From the NCBI RefSeq assembly GCF_031843945.1, contig NZ_JAVTJJ010000008.1, forward strand, positions 1 to 64,000: DNA of 64,000 nt. The letters are read 5' to 3'. The position numbers and the translations under genes were made by a program. Below, piece after piece: positions 40,511-49,599 of the stretch. The notes beneath the pieces are model-generated. The model did no database searches. It worked only from the letters and a program-made list of their open reading frames with translations, and was not told the DNA's origin. Every line of letters begins with the position of its first letter. The stretch's first letter is position 1. The DNA is from Paracidovorax sp031843945. Its GTDB lineage: Bacteria > Pseudomonadota > Gammaproteobacteria > Burkholderiales > Burkholderiaceae_C.

Positions 40511-41236
40511 TCAGTTCCTTCCAGGGATCAGTGACAGGAATTCACGGCGCAGCGCCGGATCCTTGAGAAAAACGCCGCGCATGACGGAGTTGAGCATCTT
40601 GCTGTCCATCTCGCGCACACCACGCCACGACATGCAGAAATGGCTGGCCTCCATCACGATGGCCAGACCGTCGGGCTGGGTTTTTTCCATGATGAGATCG
40701 GCCAGTTGCACCACGGCTTCTTCCTGGATCTGCGGGCGGCCCATCACCCAGTCAACCAGCCGCGCGTATTTCGACAGGCCGATGACGTTGGTGTGCTCGT
40801 TGGGCAGCACGCCGATCCAGATCTTGCCAATGACCGGGCAGAAATGGTGGCTGCAGGCGCTGCGCACGGTGATCGGGCCGACGATCATCAGCTCGTTCAG
40901 GTGCTCGGCGTTCGGAAACTCGGTGATCGGCGGCTGCGCGACGTAGCGGCCCTTGAACACCTCGTTCAGATACATCTTGGCGACGCGGCGGGCGGTGTTG
41001 TTGGTGTTGTGGTCGCCCACGGTGTCGATGACCATGCTGTCGAGCACGCCCTGCATCTTGGCTTCGACCTCGTCGAGCAGCAGCTCCAGCTCGCCCGGCT
41101 CGATGAACGGGGCGATGTTGTCGTTGGCGTGGAACCGCTTGCGGGCCGCCACCAGCCGTTCGCGGATCTTGACGGAAACCGGCGTGCCCTCTTCGGACGG
41201 CGCGGCGGCATCTGCGGCGATGAGTTCTTTGAGCAT
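40511..41236 (-). CDS. folE: GTP cyclohydrolase I
   Basis: The 241-residue enzyme converts GTP to 7,8-dihydroneopterin triphosphate, the first step to folate and pterins. It has zinc/catalytic residues in S-A-C-S-H-H-F-C-P-V and the V-I-G-L-S-K-Y-A-R and W-R-G-V-R motifs. A short N-terminal extension is present relative to E. coli. It forms a two-gene unit with the BLUF gene. The nudB-like gene for the next folate step lies 4 kb away. Confidence 0.95.
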   Translation of the reverse strand: MLKELIAADAAAPSEEGTPVSVKIRERLVAARKRFHANDNIAPFIEPGELELLLDEVEAKMQGVLDSMVIDTVGDHNTNNTARRVAKMYLNEVFKGRYVAQPPITEFPNAEHLNELMIVGPITVRSACSHHFCPVIGKIWIGVLPNEHTNVIGLSKYARLVDWVMGRPQIQEEAVVQLADLIMEKTQPDGLAIVMEASHFCMSWRGVREMDSKMLNSVMRGVFLKDPALRREFLSLIPGRN

Positions 41237-41285
41237 GGCGGGGATAGTACCAGCGAAGCCGCCGCGCTGGATTACAAGGGTTTTT

Positions 41286-41337
41286 GGCCTCTAGCGCTTA
41301 TGTATAAAGCGCTTACAGCTATTATTTTAATAGCAAA
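41286..41337. repeat. Dispersed palindromic repeat, copy 5
   Basis: AGCGCTT-ATGTATA-AAGCGCT (41293-41299 with 41307-41313) is followed by GCTATTA-TTT-TAATAGC (41318-41324 with 41328-41334). Both stems are perfect. It lies between clsB and folE. Confidence 0.85.
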
Positions 41338-41350
41338 CAGCCCCTAAGCC

Positions 41351-42637
41351 TCAGTAACGATTACCGGTGACCCACAACGCCGCCCGCATCAGGCCGAAGG
41401 CCACGCGGTCGAGCAGGCGCTGGCGCAGCGGGCGCTCGGCATAGCAGGCCGGATCCAGCCGCTCACCGGCATGTGCCATGGCGTGCACCAGCCGGCCGCG
41501 CAGGTCTTGCGCAAACGCAGCGTCTTCGACCACGACATTGGCCTCGCGCGCCAGCAGCATCGAGAGCGGGTCGAGGTTGGAAGAACCCACCGTGGCCCAG
41601 GGCCGGTCGCCCAGCGCGTCCACCACCGCCACCTTGGCGTGCAAAAAGCTGGGCGAGTATTCGTGGATCTCCACGCCTGCCTCCAACAGAACGCCATACA
41701 CCGGCCGCGCGGCGTGGTACTGCATGAAGTATTCGTAGCGCCCCTGCAGCAGCAGTTGCACACGCACGCCGCGCCGGGCCGCCAGCAACAGCGCGCGGCG
41801 CAGTTTGCGGCCTGGCATGAAGTAGGCGTTGGCGATGATGATCTCTTGCCGCGCCGTGCCGATGGCTCGCAGGTAGGCCTGCTCGATGCGGGTGCGGTGG
41901 CGCAGGTTGTCGCGCAGCAGCAGCATGGCGCGCATGCCCTGCGGCTGGCGCGCTTCGTGTTCGGCCGCCAGCCGCGCTGCGCTGGCGGCGCGCAGGTCGG
42001 CCAGCGCCTGGCTCAGGCGGCTCTTTCGGGCATCGCGCGCTGCGCGCATGCGCCACCACAGCTGCTCCATGGTGTCGCTGGCCTCGGCCACCAGGCTGCC
42101 CACCACCCGCACGGCGAAGTCGAACCGGGGCGCCTCCAGCGCGCCGTGGTTGGGGTCGTGAAAATCGTCCAGCACATTGATGCCGCCGCAATACAGCACA
42201 CAGCCGTCGATCACGCACAGCTTGCGGTGCAGCCGCCGCCACAGCTTCGGGAAAAGCATGCCAAAGCGCCCGGGTGGCGAATACACCTGCCAATGCACGC
42301 CGGCGGCGGCCATCCGCTCGGGCCAGGGCGACGGCAACCCGCCCATGCAGCCCACGCCGTCCACCGCCACGTGCACCCGCACGCCGCGCTCTGCGGCGCG
42401 GATGAAGGCCTCGGCGATATCGGCACCGGCACCGGTGCAGTCGAAGATGTAGGTCTCGAACTGGATGTCGGACATCGCAGCATCCATGTCGCGGATCAGC
42501 GAGGCGAACAGCTCCTCGGCGCCCTGCAGCAGGTCGATGCGGTGATCGTTGCAGGTGGCTCTGGCGTTGGCGCCTTGCTGGCGCCGGCGAAACGGCCCGC
42601 GGCGTGGCGGAGCGGAGTCGGCAGTGGCACCGGTCAC
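41351..42637 (-). CDS. clsB: Phospholipase D family cardiolipin synthase (ClsB-like)
   Basis: The 428-residue protein has two HxK(x)4D motifs, L-H-R-K-L-C-V-I-D and L-H-A-K-V-A-V-V-D, each followed by a glycine/Ser loop (V-G-S-S-N-L-D after the second). ClsB-type enzymes make cardiolipin from phosphatidylglycerol at the inner membrane. A GTG at 42637 overlapping the stop of the EEP gene (GTGA) is the preferred start; an ATG 45 nt upstream would extend into that gene. Confidence 0.9.
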   Translation of the reverse strand: MTGATADSAPPRRGPFRRRQQGANARATCNDHRIDLLQGAEELFASLIRDMDAAMSDIQFETYIFDCTGAGADIAEAFIRAAERGVRVHVAVDGVGCMGGLPSPWPERMAAAGVHWQVYSPPGRFGMLFPKLWRRLHRKLCVIDGCVLYCGGINVLDDFHDPNHGALEAPRFDFAVRVVGSLVAEASDTMEQLWWRMRAARDARKSRLSQALADLRAASAARLAAEHEARQPQGMRAMLLLRDNLRHRTRIEQAYLRAIGTARQEIIIANAYFMPGRKLRRALLLAARRGVRVQLLLQGRYEYFMQYHAARPVYGVLLEAGVEIHEYSPSFLHAKVAVVDALGDRPWATVGSSNLDPLSMLLAREANVVVEDAAFAQDLRGRLVHAMAHAGERLDPACYAERPLRQRLLDRVAFGLMRAALWVTGNRY

Positions 42638-43383
42638 AGCCGAAACTCCGCAATCAACGGGAGGTGGTCCGACATGCGCCACCAGGCCCGGCCACGCGGC
42701 ACGTGCAGGCCCACGGGCGTGAGGCCGCGCACGTAGACGTGGTCCAGCTGCACCATCGGCAGGCGCGCCGGGTAGGTGAACGCGCGGGGCGCATCTTCGT
42801 ATTCGTGCAGGCCGAAGCCGGCCAACATGCGCTTGATCTGCAGGCCCCAGTCGTTGAAGTCGCCCGCCACCAGCAGCGGCACGCCGGCTGGTATCTCGCG
42901 CTCGATGAAGCGCTGCAGCTGCGCCGCCTGCCGCACCCGACTGCCGGGAATGAGCCCCAGGTGCACCACGATGGCGTGCACGCGGCGCCCGTCCACATCG
43001 ACCTCGACATGCAGCAGCCCGCGCTGCTCGAAGCGGTGGTCGGAGATGTCTTCATGCTGGTGGCCGATCACCGGCCAGCGCGAGAGCAACGCGTTGCCGT
43101 GCTCGCCGTGCCGGGTGACGGCATTGGTGCGGTAGACGGCTTCATAGCCCTCTGGCGCCAGGTAGTCGGCCTGCGCCTGTTCGGGCCAGCGCAGAAAGTC
43201 GCGCGGGCCCCGATGGTGCAGCTTGCGCACTTCTTGCAGGCAGATGATGTCGGCGTCGAGCTGTTCGACCGCCAGGCCCAGGTTGTGGATCTCTAGCCGC
43301 CGCGCCGGGCCGACGCCTTGCACCCCCTTGTGGATGTTGTAAGTGGCGACGCGCAACAGGGCAGAAGATTCCATGCCGGGCAT
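42634..43383 (-). CDS. Endonuclease/exonuclease/phosphatase family protein
   Basis: The 249-residue protein has the EEP fold motifs A-T-Y-N-I-H-K-G, L-Q-E-V near residue 48, G-D-F-N-D-W near 180 and S-D-H-L-P-L at the C-terminus. The product could act on nucleic acid or phospholipid head groups. Its coupling to clsB (GTGA overlap) favours a membrane-lipid link, as for E. coli ybhP next to clsB. Starts at 43383 or 43374 are both possible, neither with a strong Shine-Dalgarno. Confidence 0.88.
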   Translation of the reverse strand: MPGMESSALLRVATYNIHKGVQGVGPARRLEIHNLGLAVEQLDADIICLQEVRKLHHRGPRDFLRWPEQAQADYLAPEGYEAVYRTNAVTRHGEHGNALLSRWPVIGHQHEDISDHRFEQRGLLHVEVDVDGRRVHAIVVHLGLIPGSRVRQAAQLQRFIEREIPAGVPLLVAGDFNDWGLQIKRMLAGFGLHEYEDAPRAFTYPARLPMVQLDHVYVRGLTPVGLHVPRGRAWWRMSDHLPLIAEFRL

Positions 43384-43528
43384 TGTGTCGCAGCGGCTGT
43401 GACAGTTCCCGTACCAGGGATTGTCGGATGCACGCCGCACAAAGGTATCCACCTGTATCAGAAAACGCCGGCTTTCCCTACACTGTTCGCATCGTCCCTG
43501 CGGCTCGCCACGCCCGTGCCGCCATCCC

Positions 43529-45280
43529 ATGAATTCCCCAAAATCTGCTGCTGCCGACATCCCGGAAACCCGGGCCCTGGTGATCGACGGCAATGCCACG
43601 TCGCGCAGCATTCTCGTGTCGCAGCTGCGTGAATACGGCGTGGTGCGGGTGCAGCAGTGCAGCCGCGTGCAGGACGCGCGATCACGGCTCGAACACACCG
43701 TGTTCGACTACGTGCTGTGCGAGCAGTACTTTGGCGAAGGCCAGTCGGGCCAGACCCTGCTGGACGATCTGCGCCGCGCGCAACTGCTGCCTTTTTCCAC
43801 CGTGTTCTTCATGGTGACGGCCGAGGCGTCCTACGCCGCCGTGGCCGAGGCCGCCGAATCGGCGCTGGACGGCTATTTGCTCAAGCCGTTCACGCCCAGT
43901 GCCATGTTCGAGCGCCTGTCGAGCGCGCGGCTGCGCAAGACGCATCTGCAGCCGATCTTCGAGGCCATTGCGCGCGAAGACTTCGAAGGCGCCGCCGCGC
44001 TGTGCGTGGATCGGTTCGAGCAGCGCAAGCCGTACTGGCTGTATGCGGCGCGCATCGGCTCGGAGCTGCTGCTGCGCCTGGGCCGCCACGAGGCCGCCCG
44101 CTCCTTGTTCGAAGCAGTCATCGAGACGCGCGCCCTGCCCTGGGCCCGGCTGGGCGTGGCGCGCGCGCAGATCGAGTCAGGCCAGGCGCCCCGCGCCATC
44201 ACCACCTTGCAGGGGTTGCTGGGCGAGGACGCCTCATTTGCCGACGCCTACGACGTGCTGGGCCGCGCGCAGGTGGAAACCGGCCAGTTTGCCGAGGCAC
44301 TGACGACCTATCGCCTGGCCAGCAGCATCACGCCGGACTCGGTCGCCCGGCTGCAGAAGCTGGGCATGATGGCCCATTACATGGGTGACCGCGAGACGGC
44401 GGCCAAGGCGCTTTCGCGTGCGGCGGTGCTAGGCATCGACTCCAAGCTGTTCGACTACCAGTCGCTGGTGCTGCTGGCCTTCCAGTACTTTGCCGACAAC
44501 GACCGCAAAGGGCTGGAGCGGTGCATGGCCGACTTCGTGCGCATCATCGAGCGGCACCCGGACAACCCGCGCATCCAGCGCTTTCAGGCCGTGGTGCGCG
44601 CGCTGCAGCAGATCCAGCAGCGCCAGGTGGTGCAGGCGGTGGCCGGCATTCGCGCGCTGGGGCAGGACATTCTCGAGAGCCAGTTCGACTTTGAAGCCGC
44701 GTGCAACATGGCGGCGCTGCTGTCGGTGCTGGCCGCTACCTCCATCGCACTGCCTGAAGGCCCCGGCTGGGTGCTGGCCATCGGCTTGCGCTACACCAAC
44801 ACCCGGGGGCTGACCGAGCTGCTGGCCAACTCTTGCCAGACGCATGCGGAGCACGCGCAAACGCTGCGCGACTGCCTGCTGCAAGTCAACAAATCGGCGG
44901 AAGCTGCCGTGGCGCAAAGCCTGGCGGGCGACCCCGCCGCAGCGGTGGCATTGCTGCTGTCACGGGTCGAAGCGACGCTCAACACCAAGCTGCTGGACAT
45001 CGCCCAACAGCTGTTGAGCCGCCATGCCGCGCGTATTGAAGATGTTGTCAGCCAGCAGGCGGCCATCGACCGGCTGCGAGCGCGCTGCGGTGCAGGCGCC
45101 GCGCGGGCTGTGCTGGGCCACGACAGCGAGCGCAAGCCGGGTGAACTGGTGCTGCGCACCCAGGCCGGTGCCGAGGCAGCGCCCCTTCGGCCTCCCGCGG
45201 TCGACCCTGCGCCCGGTGCAGCAAGGTCTGTCGACCCGCTTTCCACGCTGGCGGCGCTGCAGCTAAGACCCGCTGGGTGA
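43529..45280 (+). CDS. TPR protein with N-terminal pseudo-receiver domain
   Basis: The 583-residue protein begins with a response-regulator fold of about 120 residues. The expected phosphoacceptor Asp is Glu (V-L-C-E-Q), and the acidic pair is reduced to I-D-G-N, while the Lys (L-L-K-P-F-T) is kept. A long TPR region follows (G-R-H-E-A-A-R-S-L-F, L-G-R-A-Q-V-E-T-G-Q). A constitutively active-like pseudo-receiver that scaffolds partners is a reasonable inference. It is divergent from the EEP gene. Confidence 0.85.
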   Translation: MNSPKSAAADIPETRALVIDGNATSRSILVSQLREYGVVRVQQCSRVQDARSRLEHTVFDYVLCEQYFGEGQSGQTLLDDLRRAQLLPFSTVFFMVTAEASYAAVAEAAESALDGYLLKPFTPSAMFERLSSARLRKTHLQPIFEAIAREDFEGAAALCVDRFEQRKPYWLYAARIGSELLLRLGRHEAARSLFEAVIETRALPWARLGVARAQIESGQAPRAITTLQGLLGEDASFADAYDVLGRAQVETGQFAEALTTYRLASSITPDSVARLQKLGMMAHYMGDRETAAKALSRAAVLGIDSKLFDYQSLVLLAFQYFADNDRKGLERCMADFVRIIERHPDNPRIQRFQAVVRALQQIQQRQVVQAVAGIRALGQDILESQFDFEAACNMAALLSVLAATSIALPEGPGWVLAIGLRYTNTRGLTELLANSCQTHAEHAQTLRDCLLQVNKSAEAAVAQSLAGDPAAAVALLLSRVEATLNTKLLDIAQQLLSRHAARIEDVVSQQAAIDRLRARCGAGAARAVLGHDSERKPGELVLRTQAGAEAAPLRPPAVDPAPGAARSVDPLSTLAALQLRPAG

Positions 45281-45327
45281 CAACACAGAGACGAAAGAAA
45301 CGAACGCTACGCCCCGCCCGCCGGGTC

Positions 45328-45379
45328 AATTGCTATGAAATTAATAGCAATTAACGCTTGTAAATAGGGCGCCAGAGGC
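45328..45379. repeat. Dispersed palindromic repeat, copy 6 (degenerate)
   Basis: GCTAT...ATAGC (45332-45336 with 45344-45348) is followed by a decayed AACGCTTG-TAAATAGGGCGCC-AGAGGC half. It lies between the convergent TPR and nudB genes. Confidence 0.65.
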
Positions 45380-45394
45380 AAAAAACACCTGAAA

Positions 45395-45919
45395 TCACCG
45401 AGCCAAGACGCCGGTCCCGGGTGAGCCCGCCGCCAAAACCATGCGCGGAAGCATCAGGCAGGCCTCGGCATTCGACGGTGAAAAGCACTCTCCTGCCGCA
45501 TCGCGCCACGGCAGCCAGCGCCACTGCACGTGCTCGCGCGGGTTCAGTCGAATGGGCATGCCGGGCGGCACGCACAGGCCGAACAGCCGCTCACGATTGC
45601 GTACCACCGCCGGTGCATACCGATGGCGCCACTGTGGCCAGATGTCATAGACGTTCTCCAGCGCCCAGTCGGTCAGCACGCAACTGGGGGATCGGGCGTC
45701 GATACCGGTTTCTTCCAGCACCTCGCGCAGGGCGGCAGCCTCGAAGGGCTCTTCGGGCCAGTCCTTGCTGCCGGTGACCGATTGCCAGTGGTCGTCGTCC
45801 CCTGCGCGGCGGATGAGCAGCACATCCAGCACCGGCGTGTAGATCACTACCAGCACGGATTCAGGGATCTTGAACGGGACCGCTGGCGCGGTGCGCATTG
45901 GCGCTGGCGCGTCGGTCAT
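45395..45919 (-). CDS. nudB: Dihydroneopterin triphosphate diphosphatase (NUDIX)
   Basis: The 174-residue protein has the NUDIX box G-x5-E-x7-R-E-x2-E-E-x-G from G-S-K-D to E-E-T-G-I. The surrounding W-Q-S-V-T-G-S and W-P-E-E-P match NudB, which removes pyrophosphate from dihydroneopterin triphosphate, the FolE product, in folate synthesis. ATG at 45919 is the start; the upstream Cache/CheW frame, as sequenced, runs into it. Confidence 0.88.
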   Translation of the reverse strand: MTDAPAPMRTAPAVPFKIPESVLVVIYTPVLDVLLIRRAGDDDHWQSVTGSKDWPEEPFEAAALREVLEETGIDARSPSCVLTDWALENVYDIWPQWRHRYAPAVVRNRERLFGLCVPPGMPIRLNPREHVQWRWLPWRDAAGECFSPSNAEACLMLPRMVLAAGSPGTGVLAR

Positions 45920-48564
45920 CCGGGCAGTCTCAAGCTGCGGCCTGCAGCAGCATCGCGTCCACGTCCTGCGGCGGCACATCGCCCAGCGCACCGTGGGCAC
46001 ATTGGCGCAGCCACTGCGGCGAGATGCGGCACAGCATGGTGTGCCCCCCCGCTGCCCGCTGCAGGCACCTGCACCACCGCGTCGATGAGCGGCGTGCCCG
46101 CCCCGCCACCCCGGGTCATGGGCTGCAGGGTGCGGCGGTCCAGCTCCAGCATGGCGCCCAGCGCATCCACCCGCAGCGCGAATTCGCGCATGGTGCCGTC
46201 TTCCAGCGCTGCGCGTACCACCACCATCTGCCGGTTCGGATCGGCGTCGCGCGACACCGGCCCCGAGGCTCCGGCCACCACACAGCGCAAGTCCACCACC
46301 GGGTAAACACGCTCACCAATCTGCACCAGCCCCATGAACGGCGCCCGCGCACCGCCCGCATGCAGCACGGGCGTGTCGGGAGCAGCAGCGACCACCTGTG
46401 CGGCCTCCAGTCCCAGCCAGTGCGTTCCCGTCAGCAACGTGGCCAGCTGAAGGCGATGCTGGGCCTCGACACGTGCGGCCCCGGCGCCAGCCGCCAGGTT
46501 GGGCGCCGGGGCAACGGCCGCGTGGTGTTCGCACAGATGGCGCAGCGCCACGCAAGTCAAGCCGTGGTCGTAGCCACCTTCTGCGCGAAATTCCCGGTAT
46601 CCATGGCCGCGGGCCAGCCCCAGTCCGTACAGCCGGCCGCCCAGCGGCGCGGTGCGGCTTTGTGCACGGCAGGCCGCGATGGCCTCGGCATTGATCAAGT
46701 CGGCTGCACCGCCTGCGACGCACACCGCGCGGCCCTGGGCATCGATGAAGGCCAACGCGTCCCGCGTGTCGGCACCCACGGCGCAATCGGCCAGAATGGA
46801 CTGCAATTGTTCCGCCGCATCCCACACGATGGCGACGCCGCCCAGTACTGGTAAGGAGGCCGAACCCGAAGTCGCGCCCTGAAAATCGGCCCGCACGGCG
46901 GCGGCGTAGACGAAGGTGGGGCCACTGTCGTAGAACCGGCTCGCCTCATAGGCGCTCGCTGCGTAGTCCTGGCTGCCGGGCAGGCGCAGGCAGCGCCCCA
47001 CCCAATCTTCTTGCAACAGCGTGCCCACGTGATGCGCCTGGGATGGCCGCGACACCGCCATCACGCGCCCTTCGCGGTTGAACAGCACCAGGCACGCGTA
47101 GACGGTGTAGAGCGCGTTGATGTCGGCCAGAACTTTGGTGGCACGTTCGCAGCGAGGCTGGCCCGCGGCGAGCGTTTGAGCGAACTGGGGCGTGAGCGCC
47201 CACCAGCGGCAATCGTTGGCGCGTTCATAGAGGTTGCGATCCAGGATCTGCATCGCCAGCGCCGAGCGGCCCTGCGCGTCACGCAGCAGCGACTGCACCA
47301 CGACGCTGTACAAGTCCTGCAGCGCGCCGGAAAAGGCCTGCGCGGTCTTGCGCGCCGTGGCGCCGATCTCCGAGAGCAGCGTCTTGGCGAACATCAGCTC
47401 GCGTGGTGCGACATCAGTGCCTTCGCCGATCTGGTTGAGTTCGAGCAAGCCGTTCCAGACCGAACGCTCCAGCGCCGACTGAATGGTGGCCGAGCGGCGC
47501 GGGATTTCGCGCAGCTCTTGCGACAGCAGATCGGCTTGGCCATCCACCATGGATAACAGCGCCCCACGTTCCGACGCGTTGGCCTCTTCGAAAGCCAGGT
47601 CCAGCGGCAGCAAGGCGACGCCCCGCCAGCCGGGCCCTTGGTAGCCCTGAAACCCTTGCGTGTCCCGCACGGCCATCAGGTAGCGCCGGCTGGCGTGGCG
47701 TACGGCATGCATACCGGGCGCATCGGCTTGGGGTAATTGCCAGCCAACCGGCAACTGCAGCGGGTCGCTGGACACCAGCACCCGACCTTGCACATCGGCC
47801 AGTGCCAGCACGGCATCCGATCCCTGGCCCTGCACATCGCTGGCCTGCAACGAATCGAAGATGGCGGGCATCTCATCGGACAGTCTGAACTCCAGGCACA
47901 CCATGCCGCAGGTCTTACCCTGCGCCTCTACCCGCCGCGCATACATCAGGGTAGCGTTAGCGCTGCCGCTGAAGCCGTGCACGGCGTAGTGCTCCGCATA
48001 GGGAGCATGGCTGTCCAACACAGAGCGCACGAAAGCCGCGTCGCCCTGGAGTTGTGCCGTACCGCCCGAGGCGTCCGTGGCGTTCAGCTGCGCGCACAGA
48101 CGGCCTTGGGTATCGAAGATGAAGACATTGCCATAGACCGTGTACTTGCTGGCGTATTCACGCAACCGTTGCTCGATCAGTGGTCGGCTTTCAGGCAGGG
48201 CGTCTTCAAGGTACTGCGCCACACCCACGTCGGTGGCAAAGAAACCGATGTCCGCCGTGCGCTCGAAAAGGTTACGCACCAGCACGTCGATGCTGACCTG
48301 CGCGCGAGAGACCAGGTCATCCAGGCGGTTTCGGAGCGCCTCGCTGGCCAAGCCGCGCATGAGATCGGCGGACAGCGCTGAAAAATCCTTGCGCGCCTGC
48401 GCCAGATCGCCTCCCGAAGACGCTTTGGAGGACAGCAGCGACAGTGAGGAGAGCAGCGAAAGATGATCCCAGGCGTTTTCTACGAGCCGCAGTTCCTGTC
48501 GCTGGTGCTGCACGGCGGGCATATACCGCACCCATTGATCTGCCGACTTGAGAAGGTTTGACAC
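45916..48564 (-). CDS. Cache and CheW-like domain protein, probable frameshift near the 3' end
   Basis: The GTG at 48564 with AAAGGA 7 nt upstream is preferred; a TTG at 48591 lacks a Shine-Dalgarno. The product is about 880 residues. It has two Cache-like sensor regions (V-F-I-F-D-T-Q-G-R-L near 145 and L-V-L-F-N-R-E-G-R-V near 480) without membrane helices, and a C-terminal CheW-like domain (G-L-V-Q-I-G-E-R-V-Y-P-V-V-D-L-R). A C7 run at 46044-46050 disrupts the end. With six C the frame would stop at 45930-45932, 10 nt before nudB, and give a conventional tail. It is likely a chemosensory coupling protein. Confidence 0.78.
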   Translation of the reverse strand: MSNLLKSADQWVRYMPAVQHQRQELRLVENAWDHLSLLSSLSLLSSKASSGGDLAQARKDFSALSADLMRGLASEALRNRLDDLVSRAQVSIDVLVRNLFERTADIGFFATDVGVAQYLEDALPESRPLIEQRLREYASKYTVYGNVFIFDTQGRLCAQLNATDASGGTAQLQGDAAFVRSVLDSHAPYAEHYAVHGFSGSANATLMYARRVEAQGKTCGMVCLEFRLSDEMPAIFDSLQASDVQGQGSDAVLALADVQGRVLVSSDPLQLPVGWQLPQADAPGMHAVRHASRRYLMAVRDTQGFQGYQGPGWRGVALLPLDLAFEEANASERGALLSMVDGQADLLSQELREIPRRSATIQSALERSVWNGLLELNQIGEGTDVAPRELMFAKTLLSEIGATARKTAQAFSGALQDLYSVVVQSLLRDAQGRSALAMQILDRNLYERANDCRWWALTPQFAQTLAAGQPRCERATKVLADINALYTVYACLVLFNREGRVMAVSRPSQAHHVGTLLQEDWVGRCLRLPGSQDYAASAYEASRFYDSGPTFVYAAAVRADFQGATSGSASLPVLGGVAIVWDAAEQLQSILADCAVGADTRDALAFIDAQGRAVCVAGGAADLINAEAIAACRAQSRTAPLGGRLYGLGLARGHGYREFRAEGGYDHGLTCVALRHLCEHHAAVAPAPNLAAGAGAARVEAQHRLQLATLLTGTHWLGLEAAQVVAAAPDTPVLHAGGARAPFMGLVQIGERVYPVVDLRCVVAGASGPVSRDADPNRQMVVVRAALEDGTMREFALRVDALGAMLELDRRTLQPMTRGGGAGTPLIDAVVQVPAAGSGGAHHAVPHLAAVAAPMCPRCAGRCAAAGRGRDAAAGRSLRLPG

Positions 48565-48680
48565 GAACGAGTCCTTTGCCTGCAGCTCCAAGGAGCGAAC
48601 AAAAACTTACACAAGAGCAGATTCTGCATGCCGGAACGTGAGGAACACAAGCCGCGCGCGGCAAAGCGCTGCTGCCACGC

Positions 48681-49508
48681 TTAACCGGCGGGCGTGTTGT
48701 TGCCGTTGCGCGTCGGTACCTTGGGCGGCAGTTCCTTGGCCTGGAGCGCGCGCACCTGCACCACCAGTTGGTTGTGCGCATCCAGAAAGGCGGCAGCAAT
48801 GACCTTGCCTTCGTTAGTATTGCTCCAGCCGGTGCCGGCCGCCCCGCCCAGCTTGCCGAAAACCAGACCCCCGACGCCCAGGTCGGTCGAGCGGGCTGCG
48901 CCGGTGGCGGCAGCGACCTGCTCGGTGGTTTCGTTGTCGGACAGGAGCAAGGCGGTCTGCGCTTCCTTGAACTTCACCTGCTCCACCAAGCCGACCAGGC
49001 CCGCGATGTCCCGCAGCACCGGAATCATGGCAATGATGCCCGCCAGGCCCCGGCCTGCATCCTGCTCGCTGAACGTCAAGCTGGGGGTGAGCGTGAACTG
49101 CGCTTCGTAGCCGCGCCCCTTCTTCACCGTCGAATCCTGTCGCAGCACGCCTGCGTTCTTCAGGTCCTGTTCCTGCACCGTTCCGCGCAGGCCGGCCGCG
49201 CGGTCCACCACGCGAAAGCAGCCGCTTTGCTGTGCAAGCAGCTTGACCAGCGGCACAGGCGAGGCCGGCAACTGATAGCCCGAGCCCATGATGTAGCCGT
49301 TGGGGTTTTCGGCCAGTGCCAGCGTTGCCACCGGTGCATCGCAACGCACCAGTTCACGCGAAGCGTTCTGCGCGCCTTGCGGGCCAGCAGAGCCGGAAAC
49401 GACCGAGCCGCCCTGGCCCAGTTCGGTCTTCTTCTCGCCACAGCCAGCCAGCACGGCCACTGCGGCCACCATCGCCAGGGCCTGCCAAGTCATTTCACGG
49501 GTTTTCAT
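48681..49508 (-). CDS. CsgG/HfaB family lipoprotein
   Basis: The 275-residue lipoprotein has a signal peptide with lipobox V-L-A-G-C (Cys23) and a CsgG-like body (V-D-R-A-A-G-L-R near residue 100, L-T-P-S-L-T-F-S-E near 140). It includes the repeated G-rich hydrophobic segments expected for an outer-membrane pore or assembly protein. CsgG proteins secrete curli subunits or anchor holdfast. No csgA/B genes are near. It lies just beyond the aspS terminator. Confidence 0.82.
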   Translation of the reverse strand: MKTREMTWQALAMVAAVAVLAGCGEKKTELGQGGSVVSGSAGPQGAQNASRELVRCDAPVATLALAENPNGYIMGSGYQLPASPVPLVKLLAQQSGCFRVVDRAAGLRGTVQEQDLKNAGVLRQDSTVKKGRGYEAQFTLTPSLTFSEQDAGRGLAGIIAMIPVLRDIAGLVGLVEQVKFKEAQTALLLSDNETTEQVAAATGAARSTDLGVGGLVFGKLGGAAGTGWSNTNEGKVIAAAFLDAHNQLVVQVRALQAKELPPKVPTRNGNNTPAG

Positions 49509-49519
49509 AGATGCACATC

Positions 49520-49562
49520 TTCAAAAGAAAAAGCGGCAGGAACATGACGCTCCTGCCGCTTT
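49520..49562 (-). terminator. Rho-independent terminator of aspS
   Basis: AAAGCGGCAGGA (49530-49541) pairs with TCCTGCCGCTTT (49551-49562). On the minus strand it continues into TTCTTTTG. It starts 38 nt past the aspS stop and precedes the CsgG-like gene, so the latter must have its own promoter or depend on read-through. Confidence 0.88.
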
Positions 49563-49599
49563 CGAATCTATCGCTTCAACCGTCCTGGTAACGCCAGAA

